A DNA stretch of 64,000 nt from Acanthaster planci (lineage: Eukaryota > Echinodermata > Asteroidea > Valvatida > Acanthasteridae): contig NW_019091748.1 in assembly GCF_001949145.1 (NCBI RefSeq), positions 28,127 through 92,126 of the forward strand. Reading direction: 5' to 3'. Of this stretch, positions 41,111 through 53,629 are shown in pieces. Numbering within the stretch: position 1 is the stretch's first letter; every line of letters starts with the position of its first letter. A model generated the notes under the pieces. The model worked only from the letters and a program-made list of their open reading frames with translations, was not told the DNA's origin and ran no database searches. The position numbers were made by a program, and so were the translations under genes.

Positions 41111-44100
41111 GCCTCCCGAAAAAAAATCAAGTGCGGATACAATATACGAGCCTTTTCGTTCTATGACGCTTGTGATTATTTACGGGCGCAATTTCAGTGT
41201 TGGCGACTGGACATTCACACTTTGTGCCCCATTTTCAAGATTTTGTTTTGCCATCTAAGAGACGTTTTGGTGCGTATTCTGTTCCTGTACTGAAGCCGAT
41301 CCACAATCCGTTTTTCGGAGGACCAAATTGGCGGGGGGAGGCACAGTCACACCCCAATGTGGTGGGCATTTAATTTAACATAGCTGCGGAAGGAAAGAAA
41401 TGAGAAATCTTTTTTTAACTAAAACAATCGAAGTTCCCTTTGAGAACCATGGCCTCCATCGGCCCCTCCCTGGATCCACTTTTCCTATTCACAAGCCATA
41501 GTTCATTTGCCTTCAGTACCTCCTGAGCAGAGACGTAACCTTTCTGGTTTTATCCCTTTCCTGACTTTTTAAAAATCAAATGCCAAGATTTCCGATTTTC
41601 CAGCTTGAAAAAGCCGTGGCCTTAAACTTGTGTCTATCAAACAGCCTGAATTCAAGGCTACCCATACCAGTCTGGTTACTGGTTGCACTGATTGTATGAA
41701 TGAATGAGAAAAACGTACTTAATTTGCCGGTACCTAACTAAGAGCGTCGCACGTGTTACTAGCTCATATATGCTTTCGGTGAAAATTCCGGGATGTAACA
41801 TAAGAAATGCAGTCGAAATAATGGGAAGAATTTACAGTTAAAGAAGGAACTGACAGCCTACAGGACCATGTAATCGAAGGTGAGAAATAAATGGACGTGG
41901 CTTCAGGGAAAGGATAAAAAAGATGGCTTTCTGTCACACTACCTTCGAATTCTGCCTCTAAGGGTGGCTGCAGTGACGGACCCTTGCGACCGTGTATACA
42001 AGTATGGGAATACTTCTGCCAGCAGCGAAGGTAGGCAATATTATTTTAGTTTGCAAGAAACACTGAGTGGTAGAAAAATGCTGGATAGTTTATCATTTTT
42101 TGCAGCTGTTTTCAGATTTTGTGCAGTTGTAGTGATGGCACGCAGGCCCTACTTATTTTTCTTCCGTAACATGAGTTATAGGCATACGTACACGTGTGCA
42201 CTGTGATCCGACATTTACGTCAAGATGGACGCTGCAAATTGCAATTGTGCCTTAGGGCCTAGTTGAATAATCTACGGTTTTGCAGGTTGGGAATCAAAAT
42301 AGATTTACTTTGCGTTTAGGCATTTGCATCTATTCTCAAGGAAACTACGACATTTATTCCTACTCTATTGACTTTTGAAAATAGAAACATGTAAATGTTT
42401 AGGAAAATCTGAAATTCAAAATTGCGGGTGCTATTCTTGTCGGTTTGAGCTCCGTTTACTCAGTACCGGTCACGCGCTTTTCTGCATCGAACAGGTTTTT
42501 TTTTTCAGGCAGACCATGTGGCATCTCTTAGTCTTAAAAGTAAAGCTATTGGAAATGTGTGAAAATGTTTAAGGAAATAAAAGCTTTCCTTAAGACATCT
42601 TCAGAAAAATAAACAGAAACGGTATACCCCCGCCCCAAAGACGTGATGCCCTTTCCATATGCATTCATGTACATGTACAGTACATTGACAATGTAAAAGG
42701 AGCTAAGTTTAACCGTTATGTAATTTCCGCCAGCCAATTTTCAGGGTTCACTCCAACCTCACAAGGGGCTGTGGACGGCCACTATAATTTTGTTTCCCGT
42801 GCCAAGCTAGTTAGCCTTTCGTCAAGAGGCGCGCGCCACACACACTGCTACGAAACCATTACGTAACTTATTTGAAACACGAAATAAAAAGTTACAGTAA
42901 ATATATATGAATTGCGATCATAGGGTTGCCAGCAATGTTTGACGATTACAAAAAGCAAACGGACATCCTTCATAGCGCTTAAAACACAGCGCTGCACACG
43001 CCACTGTACACAATGTATGTATATACTTAATGCATATACCCGGCAGTGAATGAAAACACAACTCCCTAAACAGACGGGTGCTGAACATAGTAACTGTGTC
43101 CCAGGTAAATTCAGCATGTTTTCTCACTGTAGAAACCAAAAATTCCTACTTTTGGAAAAAATTTACACAGGTACTCGTCCAGTTCAAAAATCAACCGGCA
43201 CCACACTGACGAAACGTGTTCAGCTAGCCACGCGCGGCGACCTTGCTCTACTACATGTATACTTCGTACGCGAGGAGGCGGTCTGTTTGCCTGTCATCAT
43301 GTATCATTCATAAGTAACTGCACATCGCAGTAGTGTTGACCCTAATGAATATTCAAATCAATCTGAATAAATTTCGCATATTCCTGTAAACGTACCTAAC
43401 AATATTCATCAACATGGCTCTAGTCAGGAGGGGACCGGTTGTACATGCAAATGTACAACTGTGCGCCTCGTGATACTTACGGTACTGCGCGCTGATTGGC
43501 TGCTAGCTAAATCTGTTCACAGCAGAGGCTGTGGCTGAACCATACCATTTTATGGTTTGGGGGTTCCCATATCACCGAGGGGCTTGTCCCGGATTTTGTT
43601 ATATTATTCGCCTCTTTAAGGGTGGATTTGATAAAGCTATTTCAGCCTTAGGGTTTTATAGTCCATATTTTTCATTGAAATTGGATTCAATAGTTTAAAT
43701 ATTCTAGTCCATCATAACTTTTCAACTTTTTTTATGACGACGGGTCCTGCGTACATGTATGCACTGTACAGCACATGCATGCGTGGCCCGCAGCTAGTAC
43801 ATGTACTGGATGAGTCTTGGACCCACGATGGGTCGTTGGAGGGAGAATTGGTGCTGGCCGTGTGTGGAAGTCCCACCATGTTTGGTTTAAAGTTTTAAAT
43901 CAATGTTAATTTGTGTTTAATTTAATTATTTTGGCCTTTGTAAATAGTTGTTCTAATAGGTTTTTTTTTTACTATTGTTAAGCACTTCTGAACATTTTTT
44001 TTAATGAAATGAACGCTATTTAAATTGAATTTAATAATGATAATAATAATAATAATAATACTGGTAAATGTACATATCACGTGTAATGTGTACAGAAACA

Positions 44101-45250
44101 TGTACATGTAAGCCTGCACGTATAAGTACACATGCACAATGCTTGGACGAACGTGGACATGGATGTACATGTACAGTAGGCCTATACATGTACGCACATG
44201 AAAAAATTGAACAGTACATGTACTGTGAGTGTAGTCATAATCAGTGTTTGTAAATAATGGGCAGAACTGGTTTATGGTGTCACGATATGAATACCAATCG
44301 GCGCATGTTGCTGCAATTAACATTGAAGCGTCTGGTTTATACTGCCATGGGTTTGATGTGTTAATGCGTAAAGGAAGCATGCTGGACTCACAAGGTGGCA
44401 TGTGCATGTTGTGCATTAAGTGCGCGAAGACTTCAAGTTAGAATGAAATGTTTATTTTTGTCTTTACAGACAATTTACACAAACATTTCACTTGGTCATT
44501 CATAGAAGTTTGATTTTTAAAAAATGCAGACCTCAGGTGTAAATATCTCAACCTGCATGCTTTGTAATTTGAAATAAATGTTTCTATTTATACTCAGTCC
44601 AGCTGATTAACAGAATGCATTTTCTTAAATAAAAATTAAAAAACATTACTAGAAAAGAAATTTGTACTTTCAAGTAAAACCGCGGCTGTAAGGAAAGCTC
44701 TCTGTCAGCCCATTCTCCCGTTAGCCTTAGCTGATGCCCCCCATCCTTCAGTCAAAACATTGGCTTCTGAGCCCCACAATAAAAAAACTTTTTGAGCGGT
44801 AATTCCCCCAGTCACCACAACTGCAAATGGATATACACAAGACTGGTTTAAACTGGTTTTATGGCAATCTTTGCCCAGATACACTGTTGCGTGTACAGGT
44901 TTATTCAATTCAAACTTCCATACTAGGAACATCAAATCCAACATTGCACAAAATTTAAAGGATAAAGTCAAGTTCAAAACACTGTGATAATGTGAACATT
45001 ACACCCTTGAGCCATGTTTGTAAGAATGTAGTGCAGGAGCCACAAATCTCCGTGCAATTTAAATAGAACATTCTCACAACATTGGATAGGTTGTTATACT
45101 TCTTACCATATAATTATTATCGTAACTATAAATTAATCAGAATTGGTTCTTAGGTCTCATTGTAATCACATTTTTTCTGCTAGTTCATGTAGAGATAAAT
45201 GCAGTGTCCATTTACAGTTCATTTTGACTTTGGTATGAGTTTGGGCAGGT
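41111..45250. other. Intergenic region
   Basis: No gene is supported here. It includes a 26-base TAA repeat (about 44,035-44,060) and a cluster of ACATGTACATG words (44,090-44,225). The open frames, at most 164 codons, are low-complexity or have no splice or domain support. Confidence 0.4.
44033..44060 (+). repeat. TAA microsatellite
   Basis: A run of about nine TAA/AAT units with one interruption (TGA) near its start. Confidence 0.9.
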
Positions 45251-45257
45251 AGTACAA

Positions 45258-46757
45258 TTATGGCCAGCATACTATATGCTTTCCACACTTTTTAGGCTTC
45301 TGTGGAGGTTCAATGCCCTTATGTGCTCGATACAGACGTCTGTTGCTTCTGCGCACAATCTTATGCGGTGGCTCGTACCTTTGTATTACTCAGTTGTTGT
45401 CAAGTCATTTAATTTTTCTGAACCTTGCGCATTGGAAAGGTGAATGGAGCCCCGTCTCTCTATGAGGTCAGCTGTATGAACTACAAACAGATGCATATAT
45501 GGGGTTGCTATCTTTGCAGTGCAAACAGAAGCTAGATTCTCATACCACTCCACCAAGTTACTTCTCAACTTTGCTAAATGAGCAGATCTTGTCAGGTGAC
45601 ATGGTATTCGCCTTCTTGAATGATCGTACATTGTCATAAAGTACCCTGAACTTGCGCCGTTCATTCACTACTGCAGATCCATGAGCATGACATTCAACAA
45701 GCTTCTTGGTGTCATCCAAGTATTTCTCACTTTCTGTTGTTTGGGCCCTCTTAGATCCCGACAAGTGACCATTTTGCATCCTTATCAAAATTAAAAGGGG
45801 AGCCACGTACACCTGCTCTTTCCAGTGTACCTTCCATTTTGGCACATCTTTTCATTTTATCAGGATCTTAGACACTGCAAACTGTTCCCATTTCTTGCAT
45901 GTCAAGCTCATTGATCATTTGCATAAGTTTCTTCAGCAGCCTGTTAGTGATTCTGAGGTACATGTGAAGTATCATAGGCTACATGCTCACTTGGTATGGA
46001 CCTGAAAATGATATACCTAGCAAGAAATGAAACCGAGGGGTACCCCCCCCCCAACATGTCCAATCCCTATACACATTCCAGACTATTGTTACTTAGCACA
46101 TCCCCCAAGGTGTCTGAAAGGAATACCCCCAGATTCCTGCGAGACAATGACCAACAAAAAGCAGGGGGGGTTCTCTCCGTCTCATACCTTGCTGCATATG
46201 GAAAATGGGATCCCTTTTGCAAGAGTGACATTTCTTGCCAATTGTCCGCGGTTGAGATCTTGGAGTAGCAACGTGTAAATGTGAACTATCAACCAGCAAT
46301 AAATACAAGGGTGCCTTGAGTTAGCTGCTCCCATGCCGCAAATGGTCAAAAGAAACTTGTAATCCCCTGACAAATAGTACTGAATGAAGTACTCCACCTC
46401 TTCAATTACTACACTTGTGAAACATGCGACGTCTTGCACTATGTCCACTAAGTGTTCTTTAAGCTGACTGCATTTTTCCTCATCACAAAGGATAGCTATG
46501 GGGTGATGCGCACTTGCAGAAGTTGCATTAATTTCATCGTTTAATATTGTGTAAGTGATATTCAGATAATGTCAGTGACCTAGTACTGTGTCATCCCCAG
46601 TGATCTTTACAACTACATTTTGTTTTCCTTTCCCAAGCACCCCCTTACTTACAAGATGCTCTATTTCTTTCTTCAGCAGCACTTTCATATCTCTTTGAGC
46701 TCCTGGCTTCGATGAAGCTGTTTTTGACAAAGGGATATTCATCTCACTTTGAGGCAT
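45258..46757 (-). pseudogene. Degraded transposon ORF (minus strand)
   Basis: Several minus-strand open segments lie in protein order. They are 46,757-46,572 (KVLLKKEIEHLVSKGVLGKG then VVVKITGDD), 46,448-46,182 (YLSGDYKFLLTICGMGAANS then CIYC), 45,845-45,558, 45,664-45,386 (TPYMHLFVVHTADLIERRGS then QGSEKLNDLTT) and a tail to 45,258 (YEPPHKIVRRSNRRLYRAHK). The first three share a frame; then at least one frameshift and a TAA just after LNDLTTTE break it. The CGxxxANSxxxCIYC and GxEKLNDxTT patterns belong to a transposon-associated protein family I have seen in invertebrate genomes but cannot name with certainty. It starts just past the last GH3 exon. Confidence 0.5.
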
Positions 46758-46825
46758 TTGGCTTTAACCTGTTTAAGGTTTGGAAGATTGCTTATGCAAG
46801 CAAGTTCCATGTCCCATCAGATGTG

Positions 46826-46922
46826 TCATGAGCATTTTTCTTGGGAAGCGAATTCCTCTACCACCGACTGCATCACCTTAGCCGTCACCTTCTCGCCGCG
46901 AAGATTGATCAACTCTGCTTTC
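46826..46922 (-). pseudogene. GHDC: GHDC-like exon 5, last recognisable piece
   Basis: After acceptor TTTGCAG its first base completes the split Arg codon from exon 4. It reads KAELINLRGEKVTAKVMQSV then VEEFASQEKCS and a TGA at 46,826-46,828. LRGEKV is a conserved GH3 block. No donor with consensus is clear before the stop, and the C-terminal region is not found. A transposon relic begins at about 46,757. Confidence 0.7.
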
Positions 46923-46928
46923 CTGCAA

Positions 46929-48335
46929 ACAAACATATAATGGACAAGTGCCAGACTTGCCGTGCCTTTCCACCTAATTGAGGGCATTAGATACCCTGGC
47001 TTGTACCATTCCTTGTGGGCAAACCTCCCCTTTAGGTAAAAAAATGGACGAAATTGTTACCCAGAGGGCTTTTCTCGCTGTCCCACGTGACCCGATAAAA
47101 ATACGCACTTTGTTGTGGACAAAAACCGTGGCGCTGCACACTTCAGGTAGAAGCCAAGGCACCAAAACATTAATAAGTATGCCCTATGACAAAAAAGCGG
47201 GGTCAACGCCCCCGACAAACTACGTAATATGGGTACACAATTTAACGACCGGTAGATGGAGTAGTACGTAGTGAACCGATTAATGGGGTCCGGGTTAGTA
47301 TTGAAGCTGTCGTAGGTTGTGAAGCTTTGACTGAGAGCCATGTAATTAAACAGTGACGGATGGTGGATTTTCAGCCGTCTCTGAACACCACAGGTTGGGG
47401 GTGACAATTAACTGGGTTGAGATCGGTAGTCACTGAGCAGATTTGCCTATAGGTTTACTTGTTGCGCTGTGCTTTCTCTTAGGGTTATGCCATTGTCTGA
47501 TCGACCCGGGCATACACAACACTCTGCGTAGGTTACGTGAGGGCTATGATGTTTTCTAGTAGTCGGGTATCCCTTTGTAATAAATTAGCTTACGCCAGAC
47601 TGAGTTTGTCTGGTGTTATAGGTTTACCGCGATAGGCATACTGATTTGCCTTGTGAGGTATACTGTGTTGTTATATGCATGTACCTTGTTGATTTATCAT
47701 TGCAATTAACCTTTTACACGGTTTCCTGTCTTCCCTGTGTGGTGGTACATTTTCACCAAATGGATTGTTCCTGGGCTTAAAATGTGGTTCGTTTACAGTA
47801 TCCTCCTTCGCGTTCTGTAACCACTCACCTGTGAGTAAGGCTTATGATGGGGGGGGGTAATAGTTGCAGGTATTGGTGTCCACCAAAACTAGTACCAGCC
47901 CCTTTTTACGTTGCCTGTGCCACTTTTGCTCTGCCTCTATAAGGCTCTGTCATCTGAACGTCTCATTATCTCCCCTAAGCAGAAGCACCCCGTCACCGGT
48001 TCAAAAGAGCCAAGTTGGTCGTGTGAGGCCATAGGCCCAACGCGTACATTTCATAGTCGTTTGTGAACCAGCGAAGTGGAGTTCTCCCCAAAGGAACTTT
48101 CGTTGGTAGGAAGACTTTTGCCTCACTTGGTCCAGCTCTAAACTAAAAAGACCCTTAAGAAATGGCTTCAAGGTGTTAAAATAAAAAGACAAACCACGAT
48201 ATCCTTATGAATGCTTTCAGGCTATGGCGTAGCAGAACTGATTGGCTGTGAATGGAAATAATAGCACACGCGTCTTTTGCTAATGCCTGAAGCCTCTTTT
48301 TGTAGTGACTTCCATGAACGCATGTACTATCTCAC
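46929..48335 (-). other. GHDC-like intron 4
   Basis: No exon is supported here. Frames of 97-116 codons on both strands near 47,000-47,400 overlap one another and have no domain, so they are taken as chance or unrecognised repeat. Confidence 0.4.
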
Positions 48336-48500
48336 CTGTACTTAAACCGAATAACTGGGCATTTCTCATGCATGTCCACAACCTCGACCACGCCGCCATT
48401 TCGGTAACGGTACAAGCCTCCGCGAGTCGTGAACACGAGTTCGTAGGTCTGTCCCACTGCCACTTCTTCGATCAGAAAAGCTTTGGGATTTTCCTCGAAG
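48336..48500 (-). pseudogene. GHDC: GHDC-like exon 4
   Basis: The exon lies between acceptor AATTTCAG and donor CAG|GTGAGA. It codes FEENPKAFLIEEVAVGQTYE, then LVFTTRGGLYRYRNGGVVEV and CPVIRFKYR. The GLYRYR(x)G block is the GH3 hallmark. The Asp that follows Gly in nearly all relatives, and contacts the nucleotide ribose in adenylate-forming enzymes, is Gly here (GGC at 48,392-48,394). This exon itself has no frameshift. Confidence 0.85.
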
Positions 48501-49724
48501 CTGAAATTATAAGGAACATAGTCTGAAAACACCCAGAATGAAAACATCGATGCCAACCGTTTCATACGGGTTAGAATTATGTAGTGATTGAGTTTGCAAT
48601 GCAAAATATAACAGTAAATTCAGATCAGAAATGGATATTCTGGAAAATGACTACGAAATGGCTTGAGAGGGAACCTGGAAATACATCTGCCCCGCGCAGC
48701 ATGCAAGCTGCAACCATACTGAATATCGACACCCCAGGTGACTACTAACCTTCCTCAATAAACGAGGCTGTTCTGAATGCCACTCTTAGAAGCCTGTCGG
48801 TAGTACCTTACAGTTGGCAAGAAAAACGATATCACAGCTTTGGGAGCAATTATGTCGTGCCGTGGGACTATAAAAGGGGATAAGGAGTCGGATAATCTGG
48901 CTTTTGGGGATGTCTGGGTAGAAGAACGTTCCAATTCGGAACGCTGGAGGTAATCATTCCTTTATGTCTTCTGTTTGGTAAAGATTAATTGTAAAAAGGA
49001 CATTCATAAATACCCCAGACAGTCTCCCTATTCAATAACCTGCAAATAATGCCCGCTGAGAGGTGATAATGCCCGCTACGTAAATCACGCGCTGGCACCG
49101 GGATAACAAGACATTTAATTTTGATTGCTCAAGAGTCTGTACGCACGTGGCTCGCCGCGCTCGCGCCAGTTGGACAATTTGCACAAGGAATATTCCTTAA
49201 TAGGATCAGGGGTGTTCGGGAAAATGAAAGTAAAATTCTAGAACAAAATCGCTGCAAATCCATCAATTATTGTTTCTCTTTTGACTCTCTGACTAAAGAT
49301 ATATTGGGAATAATTATGTGCTTGACCGGTATTACTCTGTCGTTTAAGACTGGCTCAGGAGAATGGACGCGACTCGTGTCCTTGCCGCCTTGAAGGCACG
49401 TTTAAGACCGGCCAAGCACAAAAGTTATGCCCTTATTGAACTCCATCTTTCAATTTGAAAGTGTTGATTTAAGTATATATATTTTCTTATTTAAGGAAAA
49501 TGTGGCCATGCACGTTTAAAGTTTGTTGCCGCCGTTGTTCCAGGAAGCCTTTGGCTGGCACGCAGTATCACAAAATAACGACAGTGTCGTGATTTCTGCC
49601 ACCTCTTAAATAGTTGTACTTTCTGTAAAACACTTGTTTAATAGTGACAGTTGAGTCCAACTAGTTCATACCAACAGAATTTGGACAATTTGAGGCCTCC
49701 CACTCAGCTAGGACAACTACTCAC

Positions 49725-49859
49725 CAGTTACCCTCTTGAATAAACTCAAAGATGTTTTCGTGGAGCAGTAAGCAATATTTTGGCTGCGGATCGCGGGCCA
49801 CAGACTTGCTGCTACAAACGTCTCTGTACACATATATGTACCCAAGTAAATTGGTGTCC
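49725..49859 (-). pseudogene. GHDC: GHDC-like exon 3, frameshifted
   Basis: The exon lies between acceptor CGCGCAG and donor CTG|GTGAGT. Its first half reads GTPIYLGTYMCTETFVAASL then WP; its second half continues only in another frame as RDPQPKYCLLLHENIFEFIQ. One base is missing near 49,793-49,798. The TET triplet sits at the adenylate-forming T-E position. Confidence 0.7.
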
Positions 49860-50227
49860 CTGCGCGAAAAAAATATTTAATTGTAAATATGCGGAAATGA
49901 CAATTCAACTTGCAGTTTATTTATTATTGTGCAAGTTTACATTTTAAAACGGCGCCTAAAAGAATTGCTTGTACTGGGACGTGATTGCCAAAGTTCTACA
50001 TCATGATACACGACTGGTAGTATTAGGCCTACCCGTGAACAAAGCTTAATGAATTCTTGGGATCCTTAAAATTGAGCTCAATATTGTTTCACCATGCATC
50101 AACAGGATGTAACGGGAGTTACAAATTCAAATTTAGTCCATTTTTTTGTCATATGTTCTCAAAGACTAATTGGATTAAAGACCACGAAAACTAGTGGTTT
50201 TCATAAGTTTAGATTACAAGTCATTAC

Positions 50228-51249
50228 CTTTTGCGTAAGTCTTTTCCAACTTCTCCCGGAAACCGGCCAAGTCTACGGAAAATATGAACTTGATGTGTGG
50301 CCAATACTGGACACAATTCCAACGAAACCCTTGGAAAATTCTGCGCGGAGTTCACCACCTATGACCGGATTCGGAGTAAGGGCAGCGTTCAAGTCGCACC
50401 GAATTCTGTCTGAAATCGCGAGATCTGGGTTGATCCTGCCTTTTGTGGTGTCATCAAGCATGGTCTGCCAGTTGTCTTCGATCACTTTCATTGCCCGGAA
50501 AATCAGCGTGGTGAAGGGGGAGAGGGAGAGACCGAGGTGCTTGTCGAGAAGGGCAAAGAGAAGGTGGACGTAGTTTGCCTCGAAGTCGGTGGACAGCTGG
50601 AATCCCGCTGATGATGTGTTACTCATGTGTATTATACCCGGGTCGTCGGGCAAGTAGAGCAGAGGTGCGACATAGTGACCCGATTTGGTACAATTCAATG
50701 TGGGTTTGCAGTACAACAGGCACATGCGCTGTAGCGGACTCGGCTTGCCGAAGCTTTCATTGGCTGCAAAGCTCAATTCATACAAAATATGCGAAATACA
50801 GAGAGGTCGCGAAGCAATGATGGGAATCAGTTTACCGGCTCCTGTAGTACCACTGGTGACACCAAATCTGACAGTCTTCTTCCCCAAGAAGACGCCTTGT
50901 TCACCGTCCGCTAACCTTTGTACGTACTCCTTGTAATGGTAATAGGAAGTCAAGGGATGTTTCGTCTGCAGATCAGCCAGATTCTTGATGTCGCCCAGGT
51001 GATGTGTTCTACCGTACTCGGTCTCGACGTCTCGGGCGATGAACTGACGCAGCAGCTTCTCCTGAGCAGGGCGCGGGTTTCTCCATATTCGCCCCAACTT
51101 CCGTTAGATGAAGGCCTCGCGCAAGGTGTAGACTTGCTGTCGTAGGTAGCATTTGAGGAGCGTGGAGAGGGTGTGACTCTGCGAACATGGAATGATGCTC
51201 ATGTGAAAAGCGCACGTGGCAGCCAACAGAAAGAGACTCGCTAGCAGTC
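50228..51249 (-). pseudogene. GHDC: GHDC-like main body exon, with stop and frameshift
   Basis: The acceptor CATCCACCAG precedes 51,249 and the donor AAAAG|GTAATG follows 50,228. It begins with a second hydrophobic run (GLLASLFLLAATCAF), then YLRQQVYTLREAFI, a TAA at 51,104-51,106, and RKLGRIWRNP in the same frame. Then come the GH3 body with VETEYGRTHH, the nucleotide-loop motif FGVTSGTTGAGKLIPI, and GGELRAEFSKGFVGIVSSI. There one base is missing (about 50,301-50,305); the other frame continues WPHIKFIFSVDLAGFREKLE to the donor. No start codon near the stop would rescue a full protein; a Met downstream would lose the anchor only. Confidence 0.75.
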
Positions 51250-53629
51250 CTGGTGGATGACAAAAGTGAAGGTCGAATGAATGGGATGCAAAAGTTACAA
51301 ACAGTAGTCTAAGGTAGAATGTAGGTACTTTTTCAATTGCATTGCAATTAGTATCTAAAGCCCTTTGAAAAGGCATTGTTTCAGCTGTCCAAAATTTTCA
51401 TTCATTGTGTAGTGCGAATCTCCACACTCAGAGAAAAGCTTTCATATCATTCCGAGAAAACCTCGTTTTTCTGTGCTCGCAGACTAATCACTTGTTGTCA
51501 ACATTTCATGTTCTTCGATGGCGCATTATTGTGTTAATACATGGCAGTAAGCCAACAAGTAACCCATATGTAACTGTTTTGGCTCTAGACAAATCCGACG
51601 AGACGCCAGTCCGAGGGGCCGTTTACATTTGTGCAGCTGTCCCAACCTGAGCGCGCACGCGCGTTTCGGTAATAGACCACGTATGGCCATGCCCCTCATT
51701 TAGTTGGTGTGCATGCGCACTGAATCGCATTATAGCCGCAGAAGCCAGTAAAATGGCTTTTGACTCAGGCTGGTAGACCCCCAAAGTAATCGATCAACAT
51801 GAAGTTCAGATAGGTTGTTTGCCCCTCATTTCCATACTGATTAGAATTTAAACACTCAAAGTCCCTTTTGCTAACTTGTACACTATGAATATCCATATTT
51901 TTCTGCCAAATCTTTGCCCGTCTTTGTCACGTACCTCCAAAGTAACAGAGTCAGAAGTTGGAAGAGAAGCCCTTACATTTCTCTACTTGTGAATGGTGAG
52001 AAATATCATCAACATTCTAATGAGAAAGTATCATACAAGAAGGAAACCGTATGGATGGAAACGGAAAGACAACAAATATATTTTTTTTTAAAAAGTCGAA
52101 AATCAAAAATACCTATACGTACGGGACTTTTGCAAAACATCAGGCGTCGCCTACTCCGCAACATTTTCAAACGTTTCTGAGATTTTTTTTGAATGAGTGA
52201 ATTTTCAGTTCACAATTTGAGCAGAGAAAATATAGACTGAATAGTGTCTTTGCCCTGCGTGACATCACAGCAACCTCGAACTCAGTTATTGGGAAAGTAT
52301 GGACACTCGAACTTTCTTTAAAGTGCATCATTCAATATGTTTAACCCCACAAGAATTCCAAATTGTTTTCGAGCATCGAAGAAGAACATTAGGTACGTAG
52401 AAAGTGTGTCAAAATTCCAAACATGGAGAATTTGCTTATGGTCATATCTTCATGAAGTAATGCCTTAAAGCGTTAATGACATACATACAGTAATGTAAGT
52501 TGCGAGGAAGGTATGATATGGCGTATCCGTCTAATTAACATCAGCAAATGCGATAGTTAATTCTGATTTGTCAAACACACATTTTCATGTATTTTGTCGG
52601 ATCAACTACCTTAGCATAAAATGGTAAAGGCAGGTAAACTGCGCAGATAAACCAATTTACCTTTGAGCCTGCTTAATGGGTCGGTGTTCATGTTTGTTTT
52701 CCATGATAAAGAAAGTCTCCAGTAGAGAAGGGTTAAAGAACTACTGTTAGTTCTACTGCCAAAACTGGTGCATGGCTGTTGTGTAAAGTCATTTGCGACG
52801 GTTATCTTGAATAAAATGTTAAGTTGCCATAGGGAACCAAATTGTCACGTATTCGTGTTTCTAACAGTTCAGAATACCGGACCACTCTTTAGTACACGCG
52901 AGTTTGTTCGGACATTATTCCAAACTCTTTGCTTTGTAAATCTGGGATATTTGGTGTTGTAGCTTTATTGACGGACCGCGTAAGGGGCATGCAGTGCCCA
53001 TGAGTTTTGAGAATACATACAGATGCATGTGCTTCGATCAAATCGGAGAGATTACAAGTCATGTAAATTTATTTTGCATGTACAAATATTGGTTCAGGTT
53101 GTTCAGTTGGGTTTGTGGTTTTTAATGTAAAACTATATGTGTAATCCTTGCTTCAGGAAAAGTTATAGTTTCTGACGAGAGTCTCGTACCTTTATGTCAA
53201 ATTTGAAGAGAAACTGTGGACTGGTCATTCTTGTTTGCATAGACTTTTGTGTACACCATGACCACAACCTCTTTGAGGAAGAAGTCTTTACTATCTTCCT
53301 TATCACCAAAGTGCTTGTTCTTCTCAGAGAGAAAGACAGTTCAGATCTTATTGCCAACAAGGTCATATCGAGGGGCAGGGCAACGGGGACCACAGGCCCA
53401 CCCCCAAAGGAGCAAAACTCTGGGCAATAATGCCATTTTCATTCCAAAAGCTGTATAACCCCTGAAATTGTAGCCTCAACTCTCATAAAGGTAATAAAAC
53501 ATTTCATGTGAGAATTGTTTTTAAAACGTGTGCCCTCCACCCCCTCATAAAAACGGTTTTGGATCTGCCATTGATCACAATGCTTCAAAGTTAAATCGTC
53601 GTGCTATAGGGGTCTCCAAGAATATTCAC
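51250..53629 (-). other. GHDC-like intron 1
   Basis: The intron joins the proximal first exon and the body exon. Its distal part (about 53,150-53,629) is part of a duplicated segment. Otherwise it is AT-rich with no feature. Confidence 0.45.

Noticed and set aside
41880-42206. 108-codon plus-strand frame as a gene
   Set aside because: It has no domain, no splice context and random-looking composition.
43922-44416. 164-codon minus-strand frame
   Set aside because: It consists of ACATGT and TAA repeats, so Tyr/Met/Val/His and Ile runs dominate. Low complexity, not a gene.
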